Source: Streptococcus danieliae (GTDB taxonomy: Bacteria > Bacillota > Bacilli > Lactobacillales > Streptococcaceae). Taken from it: a DNA stretch of 53,037 bases. The notes beneath the pieces were generated by a model. It did not search any database. It was not told where the DNA came from and was given only the letters and a program-made list of their open reading frames with translations. Where the stretch lies: contig NZ_JACBXX010000181.1 in the NCBI RefSeq assembly GCF_013415245.1, positions 1 to 53,037 of the forward strand. The letters are read 5' to 3'. A program made the position numbers and the translations under genes. Numbering within the stretch: position 1 is the stretch's first letter; each line of letters opens with the position of its first letter. Positions 24,276 through 32,078 of the stretch are shown piece by piece.

Positions 24276-24850
24276 GGGACAACCTCCGCTTCAAGCATGG
24301 CTTCAAATAAGAGACCCGAGGAGGCTGAGCCTGGATCCACATGGCCGACAGAACGTTCACCGACATAGGAAGCTCGACCTTTTTTAGCCTGTAAATCTTT
24401 GGTAGCTTCGACATAGTCTGCGATTTGTTGAGCTGTCAAAGAGCCTGCTTGTAAGGTTGCTAGCACTGGGACCCAGACATCAACCATCGTCTTGTCTCCT
24501 AGTTGAGCCTGACCGCGTTTTTGAATGGCAGTTAAGGCCGCTGTCAGAGCTTGTTCCAGTCCGTGCCCCTCAATGTTTTGACTCAGGCCTAGGAAAGCCG
24601 ATCCATAAAGAGGACCTGAGGCGCCTCCAACTTTGGACAGGAGTTGCATGGCAACCATTTTGAAGAGGTCCGCCGCTGAGTCAAAGTCCTGCCTTTCCAA
24701 CTCCGCAACTACCGCCTGCATACCTCTAGCCATATTGCCCCCGTGATCGCCATCACCAATGGGCGTGTCCAAATCACTGAGAAAAGCCTGCTGGGCTTGA
24801 ATTTTTTCATGAAATAAAGTCATCCATTTCTTTGCTTCTGCTATTTGCAT
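24263..24850 (-). CDS. dhaL: Dihydroxyacetone kinase ADP-binding subunit DhaL
   Basis: This 195-aa helical-barrel subunit has the metal-binding aspartates in TPIGDGDHGGNMARGM (about residues 30-40) and the nucleotide loop SGPLYGSAFL. It keeps ADP permanently bound and passes phosphate from DhaM to dihydroxyacetone on DhaK. The ATG at 24850 follows AAGGAGGGAGCA; a longer upstream frame overlaps dhaK and is not used. The conserved C-terminal GRASYVGERSVGHVDPGSAS is complete. Confidence 0.94.
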   Translation of the reverse strand: MQIAEAKKWMTLFHEKIQAQQAFLSDLDTPIGDGDHGGNMARGMQAVVAELERQDFDSAADLFKMVAMQLLSKVGGASGPLYGSAFLGLSQNIEGHGLEQALTAALTAIQKRGQAQLGDKTMVDVWVPVLATLQAGSLTAQQIADYVEATKDLQAKKGRASYVGERSVGHVDPGSASSGLLFEAMLEAEVVPCQK

Positions 24851-24860
24851 TGCTCCCTCC

Positions 24861-25850
24861 TTACCAGGCAATGGTATCAACTGGACTCATTAAGGCCACT
24901 AAATCCTGTTCATCTGTGATTCGCATGAGGGTTAGAGATAAACCAGCCATGTCCAAGGAAGTCATATAATTTCCTAACTTGCGAAAGACCACAGAGATTC
25001 CTCGTTCTTCTAACAATTTTGCAACATCATTGGCAAAAATATACTGCTCCATTAAAGGCGTGGAGCCTAGGCCATTAATCAAAAGGGCAAACTCTTGACC
25101 TGCTTGAGCCTGAAAATCTTCCAAGAGCTTCGCCACCAATTCTTGTGCCAAGTCCGCCGATGGTTTCAAGGTTTCCTTCCGATAACCTGGTTCCCCATGA
25201 ATACCAACTCCATACTCAAATTCATCATCGGCTAAGACGAAACCTGGTTTCCCAACTTCTGGTAGGGTTGCTCCTGAGAGGGCTAAACCGATTGTTTTAA
25301 TCTGGGGAACAATCCGATTTGCCAGCTCCTTGATTGCTTCCAAACTCTGCCCCTCACGCGCTGCATGGCCTAAAATCTTGTGCACCAAAATCGTCCCTGC
25401 GACCCCTCTACGGCCTTGGGTGTAGAGACTATTTTCGACTGCAATATCATCATCGACAACCACACTGGCAACTTGGATTCCTTCCATTTCGGCTAACTCT
25501 TGAGCCATTTCAAAATTCATAATGTCGCCAGAATAGTTTTTAATCACCATGAAGACACCTGCTCCTTCATCAGCAGCCTTGATTGCTGCGAGAATTTGGT
25601 CCGGTGTTGGAGATGTGAAAACAGCTCCACAAACTGCCGCAGACAACATTCCTTGACCAACAAAGCCTGCATGAGAGGGTTCATGCCCAGATCCGCCTCC
25701 TGAAATGAGACCAACGCGCCCTGCCTGATCTGTATTCCGCACCAAGACCTGATAGTCCTCCTGCCGATGGAGAATCTCCGGATGCATGGCCACCAAGCCT
25801 TGGAGCATCTCTTCAACTACTGCCCGTGGATCATTGATAATTTTTTTCAT
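24861..25850 (-). CDS. dhaK: Dihydroxyacetone kinase substrate-binding subunit DhaK
   Basis: This 329-aa subunit binds dihydroxyacetone covalently through a hemiaminal to His in the GIHGEPGY motif (about residue 217). The N-terminal ISGGGSGHEPSHAGFVGQGM and DDIAVENSLYTQGRRGVAG are full family signatures. It is the first gene of dhaKLM, the route that feeds dihydroxyacetone into glycolysis. AAGGAGG lies 10 nt before the ATG. The divergent dhaS-dhaQ pair on the other side of the operator controls it. Confidence 0.95.
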   Translation of the reverse strand: MKKIINDPRAVVEEMLQGLVAMHPEILHRQEDYQVLVRNTDQAGRVGLISGGGSGHEPSHAGFVGQGMLSAAVCGAVFTSPTPDQILAAIKAADEGAGVFMVIKNYSGDIMNFEMAQELAEMEGIQVASVVVDDDIAVENSLYTQGRRGVAGTILVHKILGHAAREGQSLEAIKELANRIVPQIKTIGLALSGATLPEVGKPGFVLADDEFEYGVGIHGEPGYRKETLKPSADLAQELVAKLLEDFQAQAGQEFALLINGLGSTPLMEQYIFANDVAKLLEERGISVVFRKLGNYMTSLDMAGLSLTLMRITDEQDLVALMSPVDTIAW

Positions 25851-25907
25851 CAGTTATAAACCTCCTTTTATCTTCTTTTATTTTAATTTTAAAATGCAAA
25901 AAAGATA

Positions 25908-25933
25908 AGGGACAAAATAAGAAAAATGTCCCT
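25908..25933. promoter_or_regulatory. DhaS-type operator between dhaK and dhaS
   Basis: AGGGACA (25908-25914) and TGTCCCT (25927-25933) form an inverted repeat. The inner 22 bp from GGACA to TGTCC have the same length and half-sites as the operator reported for Lactococcus lactis DhaS. On the minus strand one half-site overlaps TTGTCC, a candidate -35 for dhaK with TAAAAT about 18 nt downstream. Confidence 0.8.
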
Positions 25934-25936
25934 GTA

Positions 25937-25950
25937 CGAAAGCGCTATTT
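25937..25950. promoter_or_regulatory. Candidate cre site in the dha control region
   Basis: CGAAAGCGCTATTT contains the GAAAGCGCT core of catabolite-response elements but deviates at the outer positions (three mismatches). It lies next to the DhaS operator. Confidence 0.4.
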
Positions 25951-25981
25951 GTTAAAATAATAGTAAGAAACGAGGTATCCT

Positions 25982-26527
25982 ATGGCGTCATCCCTCATTA
26001 CCAAAAAACGCATCGCAAAAGCATTTAAGGAGCTCTTCCTGGAAAAGGACTTTGAAAAAATCTCGATTGTGACCATCATGGACCGGGCAGGAATCCGGAG
26101 GCAAACCTTCTACAATCATTTTCTGGATAAGTACCAACTCCTTGATTGGATTTTCCAAAATGATTTAAAAGAGCAAATTACAGACAATTTAGACTTCATC
26201 TCCGGCAAACACCTGCTCCAGGAACTCTTCCACTATCTGGAAGAAGAACAACCTTTTTACCAAAAAGCTTTTGAAATTCACGGGCAAAATAATTTTTTCT
26301 CCTACTTTATTGACTATTGTCAACTCATTGTGGAAAAAATCCTCACCGACTATCCTGGGCAGAGCGATTTCCCCCAAGATAGCACCTTCCTAGCCTTTCA
26401 CAAGAACTACCAGACCCTCGCTTTAGCAGAAACTCTCAAACAAGTTGTCCAAGGCCAAATCCCCAGACCCAACCCAGACTACATCCTAGCCGAAATCACC
26501 GGTACAAATCTCAGGAGAACCCTATGA
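25982..26527 (+). CDS. dhaS: TetR-family activator DhaS
   Basis: This 181-aa TetR-fold protein has the N-terminal helix-turn-helix TKKRIAKAFKELFLEKDFEKISIVTIMDRAGIRRQTFYNHF and a C-terminal ligand or partner domain. In L. lactis DhaS activates dhaKLM when joined by DhaQ carrying dihydroxyacetone. The same pair occurs here, divergent from dhaKLM and with a matching operator. The last codons overlap the dhaQ start by 4 nt (ATGA). Confidence 0.93.
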   Translation: MASSLITKKRIAKAFKELFLEKDFEKISIVTIMDRAGIRRQTFYNHFLDKYQLLDWIFQNDLKEQITDNLDFISGKHLLQELFHYLEEEQPFYQKAFEIHGQNNFFSYFIDYCQLIVEKILTDYPGQSDFPQDSTFLAFHKNYQTLALAETLKQVVQGQIPRPNPDYILAEITGTNLRRTL

Positions 26528-27507
26528 CTTCCATCCAAAATCCCAACAACCAAAGCATCTCAGCCTACATCCAGGCTAGCCTTGCCTTAAATCCCCACTT
26601 AGCTAAACACCCCAACTTACCCCTGCTTTATCTAAAAGAGCGAAACCCTCAGCTCATTCCCATCTTATCTGGTGGAGGCTCCGGCCATGAACCAGCCCAC
26701 ATGGGTTATATCGGTGACGGGATGTTGACAGGCGCCCTCTATGGCCCATTTTTTACGCCTCCCAAACAGGCTGACATCCTAGAAGCCATCCGCTTCTTGG
26801 ACCAGGGCCAGGGAGTCTTCATCATCATTAAAAATTTCCCAGCCGATCTCCTCGAATTTCGGGGAGCTATCCAGGCAGCACGAAAGGAAGGCCACCAGGT
26901 GGCCTATGTCTTATCCCATGATGACATTTCCATTGAAAACAAACAAAAATACCAAATTAGAGGTCGAGGACTAGCGGGAACCATCCTCCTTCATAAAATT
27001 CTAGGACATGCTGCTCAGACAGGAGCCAGCTTAGAAGACTTAGAAAAACTCGGTTTACAGATATCCAGTCAGATTGCAACAATTGGGTTCGCCTCCAAAA
27101 CCAGCACCCTCTTTGAAAAAAAACGACCAACCTTCACCATCCCCGACAATCACATTTCCTATGGTATCGGTATCCACGGTGAAGAAGGTTACCGCATGGA
27201 AGCTTTTACGAGCTCCGAACAACTGGCCAATGAAATTCTCAACAAACTCCGCCTCCACTTCCATTGGAAAAGTGGAGACTCCTACATCCTACTCATCAAC
27301 AATCTCGGAACCACCAGTGAACTCGAAATGGGCATTTTCACCCATGACCTCCTCCAACTCCTAGACATCCAAGGCATCCAGCCCACTTTGGTGAAAAGCG
27401 GCCGCTTTATGACCAGCCTTGATATGGCCGGTATCTCCGTTACCCTCTGCCCAGCTCAAAACTATCTTGAAGCCTTACAGGCTCCTACCAATGCCTTCGC
27501 CTGGTAA
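26524..27507 (+). CDS. dhaQ: DhaK paralogue DhaQ, coactivator of DhaS
   Basis: This 327-aa DhaK-like protein keeps the substrate-binding features: LSGGGSGHEPAHMGYIGDGM, the DDISIENKQKYQIRGRGLAG loop and the His in GIHGEEGYRMEA. It is shorter in several loops and is not followed by a DhaL of its own. In L. lactis DhaQ binds dihydroxyacetone and then binds DhaS to switch on dhaKLM. The genetic context here matches exactly. Confidence 0.92.
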   Translation: MTSIQNPNNQSISAYIQASLALNPHLAKHPNLPLLYLKERNPQLIPILSGGGSGHEPAHMGYIGDGMLTGALYGPFFTPPKQADILEAIRFLDQGQGVFIIIKNFPADLLEFRGAIQAARKEGHQVAYVLSHDDISIENKQKYQIRGRGLAGTILLHKILGHAAQTGASLEDLEKLGLQISSQIATIGFASKTSTLFEKKRPTFTIPDNHISYGIGIHGEEGYRMEAFTSSEQLANEILNKLRLHFHWKSGDSYILLINNLGTTSELEMGIFTHDLLQLLDIQGIQPTLVKSGRFMTSLDMAGISVTLCPAQNYLEALQAPTNAFAW

Positions 27508-27785
27508 AGGTCCTATGGTTTTATTTATTACCTTAGCGCGTCTTGCCCAGGCTCTATGAAACTTCCTTTGGAACTTTTATCAGACAGCTCAACCCAAAAA
27601 AAGCCTTTGAGCTGCCTGCGTCTCACCCCTTCATTTAAATTCAAAATAATTTGAAAAGGCCGAGCTGCTTGAACTCGACCTGTTCTATTTCGAGGCTCGG
27701 GGGAAGACCTCGTTTTCGATTTTTTTGACTCGGGTTGAAAAGGTCACATCTGGACCTTTTGAAGTCCCCGAACCTACCTCGCGCC
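27508..27785 (-). other. 278-nt gene-free region with three hairpins
   Basis: No ORF is supported. Hairpins are CAGACAGCTCAA with TTGAGCTGCCTG (27581-27618), GGCCGAG with CTCGACC (27658-27680) and AAAAGGTC with GACCTTTT (27738-27760), the last with an outer TCGGG/CCCGA extension. The middle one pairs fully only as minus-strand RNA (G-U) and is followed there by TTTTCAAATTATTTT, so it is the likely terminator of asnA-KTSC. The others may be RNA structures of the 3' untranslated region or a small RNA. Confidence 0.45.
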
Positions 27786-27989
27786 TCAATCCACTCGTGT
27801 AAAGGAATGGCTTTTGCCGATTAGGCGGACTTTTTTATCTGTATTGCCTGTACCGGCTCGGATAAATTGGTCCTCAGTGACGTCATGGTAGCGGTGGATG
27901 AGGCCGGTTTTATACTCTACCTCCATGACACAGTCTTCCCAGCCCATGGAGTGGATCATGCGGCTGCCTTGAACTAGATGTCGTTTCAT
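27786..27989 (-). CDS. KTSC-domain protein
   Basis: This 67-aa protein consists almost only of a KTSC domain, the small domain also found at the C-terminus of some lysyl-tRNA synthetases. The pattern SRMIHSMGWEDCVMEVEYKTGLIHRYHDV fits the family's two-strand core. It lies 14 nt downstream of asnA and is cotranscribed. Its role is unknown; the domain suggests nucleic-acid or protein binding. Confidence 0.7.
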   Translation of the reverse strand: MKRHLVQGSRMIHSMGWEDCVMEVEYKTGLIHRYHDVTEDQFIRAGTGNTDKKVRLIGKSHSFTRVD

Positions 27990-28003
27990 GTACTCTCCTT
28001 CGT

Positions 28004-28996
28004 TTAGAGAATGTTGTCAAAATCGTTGTAGACTTCCTGGGGCCAGACGCTGGATTGGACTTCACCAATATGTTTTTTCCGCAGGAGGAACATGGCTAGC
28101 CGGGATTGGCCGATTCCACCCCCAATAGAGAGGGGGAAGAGGCCTCGGAGCAGGGTTTTGTGCCAGTCAAATTCCAAACGATCCTCATCACCCGTTAGTG
28201 CCACTTGGCGCTTGAGGGCATCTTCATCCACCCGGATTCCCATGGAGGAGAGCTCAAAGGCCGCTCCTAATTGGTCATTCCAGACCAGAATATCCCCATT
28301 CAAGCCCTTATAACCATTCTCCGTCTCGCTAGTCCAATCATCGTAGTCCGGCGCCCGACCGTCATGCGGCTGCCCGTCGGCCAAGACACCCCCAATCCCA
28401 ATCAGAAAGACCGCCTCATGCTCCTTAGCAATCGCATTTTCGCGTTCTTTTGGACTTAGATCTGGATAAAGTTCAACCAGCTCCTCTGTATGAACGAAGC
28501 GAATCTGCTTGGGCAAAACGGCTTCGATATCATACCGAGCCTCAACGGCCAATTCTGTTAGACGGATAGCCTTGTAAATCTTCTCCACAGTCTCCTTCAG
28601 GTAAGCCAAATTCCGCTGACCATTCGGAATCACCTTCTCCCAGTCCCACTGATCCACATAGACCGAGTGGGTCGGGTCCAGCGAATCCTCATCTGGACGC
28701 AAGGCCTTCATGTGGACAAACAGACCCTCTCCCTCATTAAAGCCAAAGCGAGCCAGGGTATGCCGTTTCCACTTAGCCAAGGAATGCACCACTTCATAGG
28801 TCGCTTCTGGAATCAATTTGACATGAACCTCAACTGGATGTTCAATCCCAGACAAGTTGTCTTGCATCCCGTCTCCGACCCGAGACAGGATCGGTCCTTG
28901 GACCTCAACAATCTCCAACTTATCTTGGAGATATTGGGTAAAGGTGTTTTTGACAAAGGAAATTTCTTCCTGTTGGTGGATAAAGTCTTTTTTCAT
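28004..28996 (-). CDS. asnA: Aspartate-ammonia ligase
   Basis: This 330-aa class II aminoacyl-tRNA synthetase-like enzyme makes asparagine from aspartate, ammonia and ATP. Signature stretches are [56 protein letters not shown] and the C-terminal [20 protein letters not shown]. Length is the family's usual 330. AAGGAGAATCC precedes the ATG. Confidence 0.97.
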   Translation of the reverse strand: MKKDFIHQQEEISFVKNTFTQYLQDKLEIVEVQGPILSRVGDGMQDNLSGIEHPVEVHVKLIPEATYEVVHSLAKWKRHTLARFGFNEGEGLFVHMKALRPDEDSLDPTHSVYVDQWDWEKVIPNGQRNLAYLKETVEKIYKAIRLTELAVEARYDIEAVLPKQIRFVHTEELVELYPDLSPKERENAIAKEHEAVFLIGIGGVLADGQPHDGRAPDYDDWTSETENGYKGLNGDILVWNDQLGAAFELSSMGIRVDEDALKRQVALTGDEDRLEFDWHKTLLRGLFPLSIGGGIGQSRLAMFLLRKKHIGEVQSSVWPQEVYNDFDNIL

Positions 28997-29045
28997 GGAT
29001 TCTCCTTATTCTTAAGTCCTCAGAACCGCCACTAAACTTAGCTAT

Positions 29046-29073
29046 ATGATACACTAAAATTAGAAATTTTCAA
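29046..29073 (-). promoter_or_regulatory. asnA promoter
   Basis: On the minus strand TTGAAA (29073-29068) and TATCAT (29051-29046) are separated by 16 nt. The divergent ArAE gene starts only 10 nt beyond, so both promoters share this 80-nt gap. Confidence 0.65.
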
Positions 29074-29082
29074 GGAGGTCCC

Positions 29083-30054
29083 ATGTCCGTCTTTCAAAAA
29101 AGTATCAAAGTTATCTTGGTCACTTGGATAGCAGTGCAAATCGCCACCTTTTTTGGGCTCAATTATCCCTCTTCAGCGGGAATCATTGGCTTACTGAGCT
29201 TGTTGGACACCCGGCGTTCCACCCTGCTGACTGCCAAACGCCGTGTTTTAAGCATGACGTCAGCCATGTTAGCAGCCATCCTCTGCTTCGGCCTGTTTGG
29301 TCTGAACATCTGGGCCTTTGGCCTCAGCATGGCCATCTACATCCCCCTGGCCTACAAGTATGAATGGGACATCGGCCTGTCTGTTTCAACCGTCGGTGTC
29401 TTCCACCTCCTCGACACAGGAAGCTTGGCCCTACCCGTCATTTTAAACGAAATCGGCCTTTTTGCCATCGGGGTTAGCCTGGCTCTCTTGGCCAATGTCT
29501 ATATGCCTTCCCACCAAAAGGAAATTATCGCCGCCCGCGACCGCGTCGAGTTCCTCCTCAAAGGTCTGGTCCTCCGCTTCCACCACATCCTGGCAACTGG
29601 GCAAAGCAGTGATGAAGTCCACCGCATCCAACAGTTGGAAAAGGAGATTCAGGCGGCCCTCGAGCTGGTCTATCGGGACCAATCCAACCAGCTCTTCCAG
29701 CGAACCGACTACGAAGTTCACTACTTCGAGATGCGGCTGGAGCAATCCCATTACCTGCTACAAATGGTTGAGGACATCCAACACTGCCACTTCTCTGCCG
29801 AAGAGAGCCTGATTCTGGCCCAACTTTTTAAGGATACAGCCCAGCAACTGGAGGATAAATCAACTCCGATCCACCTCATTGACCGCATCGATCACTACCT
29901 CCAAGTCTTTCGCGAACGCCCCCTCCCCAAGAGCCGCGAAGAGTTCGAATCCCGGTCCTATCTCTTGCAAATCTTCCGCGATTTGGAACGCTTTATTCAT
30001 TTAAAAGTTCAATTTCACCAACGTTATCCCCAGGATCAGCTAGGTGAGGATTAA
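29083..30054 (+). CDS. Aromatic acid exporter family (ArAE/FUSC-like) membrane protein
   Basis: This 323-aa protein has about six membrane helices in residues 1-150 and a cytoplasmic helical C-terminal half. It belongs to the DUF939/ArAE_1 family. The N-terminal VTWIAVQIATFFGLNYPSSAGIIGLLSLLDTRRST is the family's conserved start (helix, Ser-Ala-Gly-Ile, then Thr-Arg-Arg-Ser). CAAGGAGGTCCC precedes the ATG. Family members are predicted transporters; the substrate is not known. It is monocistronic and followed by a small RNA gene. Confidence 0.85.
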   Translation: MSVFQKSIKVILVTWIAVQIATFFGLNYPSSAGIIGLLSLLDTRRSTLLTAKRRVLSMTSAMLAAILCFGLFGLNIWAFGLSMAIYIPLAYKYEWDIGLSVSTVGVFHLLDTGSLALPVILNEIGLFAIGVSLALLANVYMPSHQKEIIAARDRVEFLLKGLVLRFHHILATGQSSDEVHRIQQLEKEIQAALELVYRDQSNQLFQRTDYEVHYFEMRLEQSHYLLQMVEDIQHCHFSAEESLILAQLFKDTAQQLEDKSTPIHLIDRIDHYLQVFRERPLPKSREEFESRSYLLQIFRDLERFIHLKVQFHQRYPQDQLGED

Positions 30055-30063
30055 AAAATGAAC

Positions 30064-30096
30064 TATAAGTTTCGTTTAAGGAAAGCAGGTTATACT
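30064..30096 (+). promoter_or_regulatory. CiaR-type direct repeat and promoter of the small RNA
   Basis: TATAAG (30064-30069), five nt, TTTAAG (30075-30080), ten nt, TATACT (30091-30096). This is the published layout of CiaR-activated promoters (TTTAAG-N5-TTTAAG with the -10 ten nt downstream), with one mismatch in the first half-site. Confidence 0.8.
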
Positions 30097-30102
30097 AGTT
30101 CC

Positions 30103-30192
30103 ATAGTTGAGGAAGACCTCAACGACTCCTAAAACTTTTCTTTTTCATAATAATCTCCGATAAGGGTCTCAGACATTCTGGGACCTTTTCTT
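30103..30192 (+). ncRNA. csRNA-like small RNA (Cia-dependent)
   Basis: The predicted transcript is about 90 nt. It has a 5' hairpin GTTGAGG/CCTCAAC with an AAGA loop, then an unpaired pyrimidine-rich middle with CTCCT, TTTTTCAT and TCTCC, and ends in the terminator GGTCTCAG/CTGGGACC followed by TTTTCTT. This order (5' hairpin, single-stranded anti-Shine-Dalgarno and anti-AUG stretch, terminator) is what is described for pneumococcal csRNAs, which block translation of targets. There is no plausible ORF inside. The two-component system in this window is not CiaRH, so the activator must be encoded elsewhere. Confidence 0.75.
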
Positions 30193-30206
30193 GTGCCCTG
30201 CAAAGG

Positions 30207-30233
30207 AAAAAGCCTCCAGGAATTGGAAGCTTT
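30207..30233 (-). terminator. Terminator of the YkgJ gene
   Basis: AAAGCCTCC pairs with GGAAGCTTT (one mismatch that is G-U in minus-strand RNA), followed by TTTTTCC on that strand. Confidence 0.7.
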
Positions 30234-30238
30234 CAAGA

Positions 30239-30724
30239 TTATTTCAAGCGCTCTTGTAACCGTTCAACAAAAAGATAGGCGGCTGGGCAGATAAGTGTAT
30301 TCTGGATGGTCAAATGGTTGATTTGGTAAATCTTTTTCCGATCTGTATGGGGAAATTCCCGGCAGGCCTTGGGACGAATATCATAAATGGAACAAAGATT
30401 GTCCTCCCCGATAAAAGGACAGGGCATGGATTGGAAAACCTTGTCCCCATCCTCATCCACGCGCAGAAAAGCCTCTTCAAAAGCAGCCAACTTCATCCGG
30501 AAAGCCTTGGAAATACGCGTGATGTCGGCCTCTGTCAAAAGGGGACCCAGATGGCGGCAACAGTTGGCACACTGGATACAGTCAATCTCCTCAAAAACCT
30601 CCGCATGGATCTCCTGACTGAGTTTATCCAAGTTTTTCGGTGGTTTTTTCTTGAGCCCCGCCAAAAACTTCCGATGCTCTTTTTGCTTCTGCAGAGCCAA
30701 CTGATGGTAACGTTCTAAGTCCAT
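30239..30724 (-). CDS. YkgJ-family cysteine cluster protein
   Basis: This 161-aa protein has the YkgJ pattern of conserved cysteines: CIQCANCCRHLGP (about residues 50-60), CPFIGEDNLCSIYDIRPKACREFPH (about 102-126) and a final Cys in LICPAAY. Such clusters bind zinc or iron-sulfur; the exact metal and function are not known. The N-terminal 45 residues form a charged helix. It stands between the small RNA and a DUF4143 ATPase and has its own terminator. Confidence 0.88.
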   Translation of the reverse strand: MDLERYHQLALQKQKEHRKFLAGLKKKPPKNLDKLSQEIHAEVFEEIDCIQCANCCRHLGPLLTEADITRISKAFRMKLAAFEEAFLRVDEDGDKVFQSMPCPFIGEDNLCSIYDIRPKACREFPHTDRKKIYQINHLTIQNTLICPAAYLFVERLQERLK

Positions 30725-30757
30725 TTTTCATTTCCCCCAGTAATTGCTTTATAAAAA

Positions 30758-31978
30758 TTATAGCATAGTCTCCGACTCCAGCAATAACCAATCGATAAGG
30801 GATTTCTTTTGAATACCCTCATAATTAGCTTCTGGTTGAATCTGATCCAGTGTTAAGAGAAATTTCGGATACTGGTCCGCAATCGCTCGTAAGGGCCGCA
30901 GTTCCCTCTCTAAGGTCTGCGGATCAAATGTTGACAGGCTTACCTGAAAATACTGATAGGCCCCCGTATCCGTCACAGCAATAAAATCGACCTCATATTT
31001 CCCAATATTTCCGACATATACTTTAGAAAAACGCCGTCTTAATTCCAGGTAAACAATGGTTTCAATCATATGCCCCAAATCTTCTTGATGATCTGGCAAC
31101 AGTAACTGGCGAAAACCAAGGTCAACACAGTAATATTTTTCCATTCTCTGCAAAAGGTTACGTCCCTTTACATCGAACCGGGGAACAGCATAAAACAAGA
31201 GGGAATCCAGCAAAGCATCCAAATAGCCTTCGAGACTTGTATTCGAAACCCGAACCCCTTGGCTAAGCAGAGTATTTCGAATCTTATTGGTCGAAATTGG
31301 ACTCCCCAAACTACTCAGCAAGGTACGCACGATCCGTTCCAGCAAAGACGGACTTGCAGCACCAGCTCTAGGCAGCACATCATTCAACAGAATCGTCGAA
31401 TACAAGCCCTGTAAATATTCAATCCGCTCACGGTAACCTTCTGTCTGCAATAAATAAGGAAAGCCGCTAAATAGATAGTCATTAAATAGTTGCGGAAGCG
31501 ATAGCCCCTCTGATTCCCGACCGCTCACATATTCTGAAAACGATAGGGGGAGCACCTCTAGCTGCACATAGCGCCCCGTTAGATTTGTGGCCAAATCGCT
31601 ACTCATAAAACGAGCATTTGACCCTGTCAAATACAGATCCACATTGGGTTTGATAAACAAACTATCCGCCACCAACTCAAACTGCTCGACATGTTGTATT
31701 TCATCTAAAAAAATATAGTAAGTTTCCTGGCTCAGTAACCGGCTCTCCAAATACTGATTCAAGGCCTGGAAATCCCTCAACTCGTAATAACGCAAGTCTT
31801 CAAAATTAATCACCAAGATCTGGCTCTCTGGAACCCCCGACTCAATCAACTCCTTTTGAAACAGCTCAAACAGCACCGATTTCCCCGACCGCCGAACACC
31901 ACTAACAACCTTCATCACCTGCCGATCACGATGCCGACGTAAAAAAGCCATATAAGCTGGTCTATCTATCCATTTCAT
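30758..31978 (-). CDS. AAA ATPase with DUF4143 C-terminal domain
   Basis: This 406-aa protein has an N-terminal ATPase domain with Walker A SGVRRSGKSVLFELF (about residue 27), Walker B YYIFLDEIQHVEQF (about 95) and sensor-like LYLTGSNARFMSSDLA. A helical part and a C-terminal DUF4143 nuclease-like domain follow (about 215-380, VDLGFRQLL, ETIVYLELRRR, KYEVDFIAV). The GKYEVDFIAV element with its Glu/Asp recalls PD-(D/E)XK folds. The family is abundant, often mobile, and of unknown function. Paired palindromes upstream suggest tight regulation. Promoter -35 TTGGAA and -10 TATACT lie at 32024-31996. Confidence 0.88.
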   Translation of the reverse strand: MKWIDRPAYMAFLRRHRDRQVMKVVSGVRRSGKSVLFELFQKELIESGVPESQILVINFEDLRYYELRDFQALNQYLESRLLSQETYYIFLDEIQHVEQFELVADSLFIKPNVDLYLTGSNARFMSSDLATNLTGRYVQLEVLPLSFSEYVSGRESEGLSLPQLFNDYLFSGFPYLLQTEGYRERIEYLQGLYSTILLNDVLPRAGAASPSLLERIVRTLLSSLGSPISTNKIRNTLLSQGVRVSNTSLEGYLDALLDSLLFYAVPRFDVKGRNLLQRMEKYYCVDLGFRQLLLPDHQEDLGHMIETIVYLELRRRFSKVYVGNIGKYEVDFIAVTDTGAYQYFQVSLSTFDPQTLERELRPLRAIADQYPKFLLTLDQIQPEANYEGIQKKSLIDWLLLESETML

Positions 31979-31995
31979 TGAATCACCTCTCTCTC

Positions 31996-32024
31996 AGTAT
32001 AACAAAAAGAGTTATTATTTCCAA
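31996..32024 (-). promoter_or_regulatory. Promoter of the DUF4143 ATPase gene
   Basis: On the minus strand TTGGAA (32024-32019) and TATACT (32001-31996) are 17 nt apart. The -35 is part of the left arm of the long palindrome at 32004-32049. Confidence 0.7.
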
Positions 32025-32078
32025 TCATTTGGAAATAATAACTCTTTTTGAAGAGTATTTCCAATCATTTGGAAATAA
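32004..32078. repeat. Paired palindromes, 40 bp apart
   Basis: A perfect 21-bp inverted repeat (32004-32024 with 32029-32049, loop TCAT) contains the core TATTTCCAA-TCAT-TTGGAAATAA at 32016-32038. The same core recurs exactly 40 bp later at 32056-32078. The first can also act as a terminator for the GNAT gene on the minus strand (TTTTTG after the stem). Two identical operators four helical turns apart fit cooperative repressor binding. The GNAT stop codon lies inside the second copy. Confidence 0.8.
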
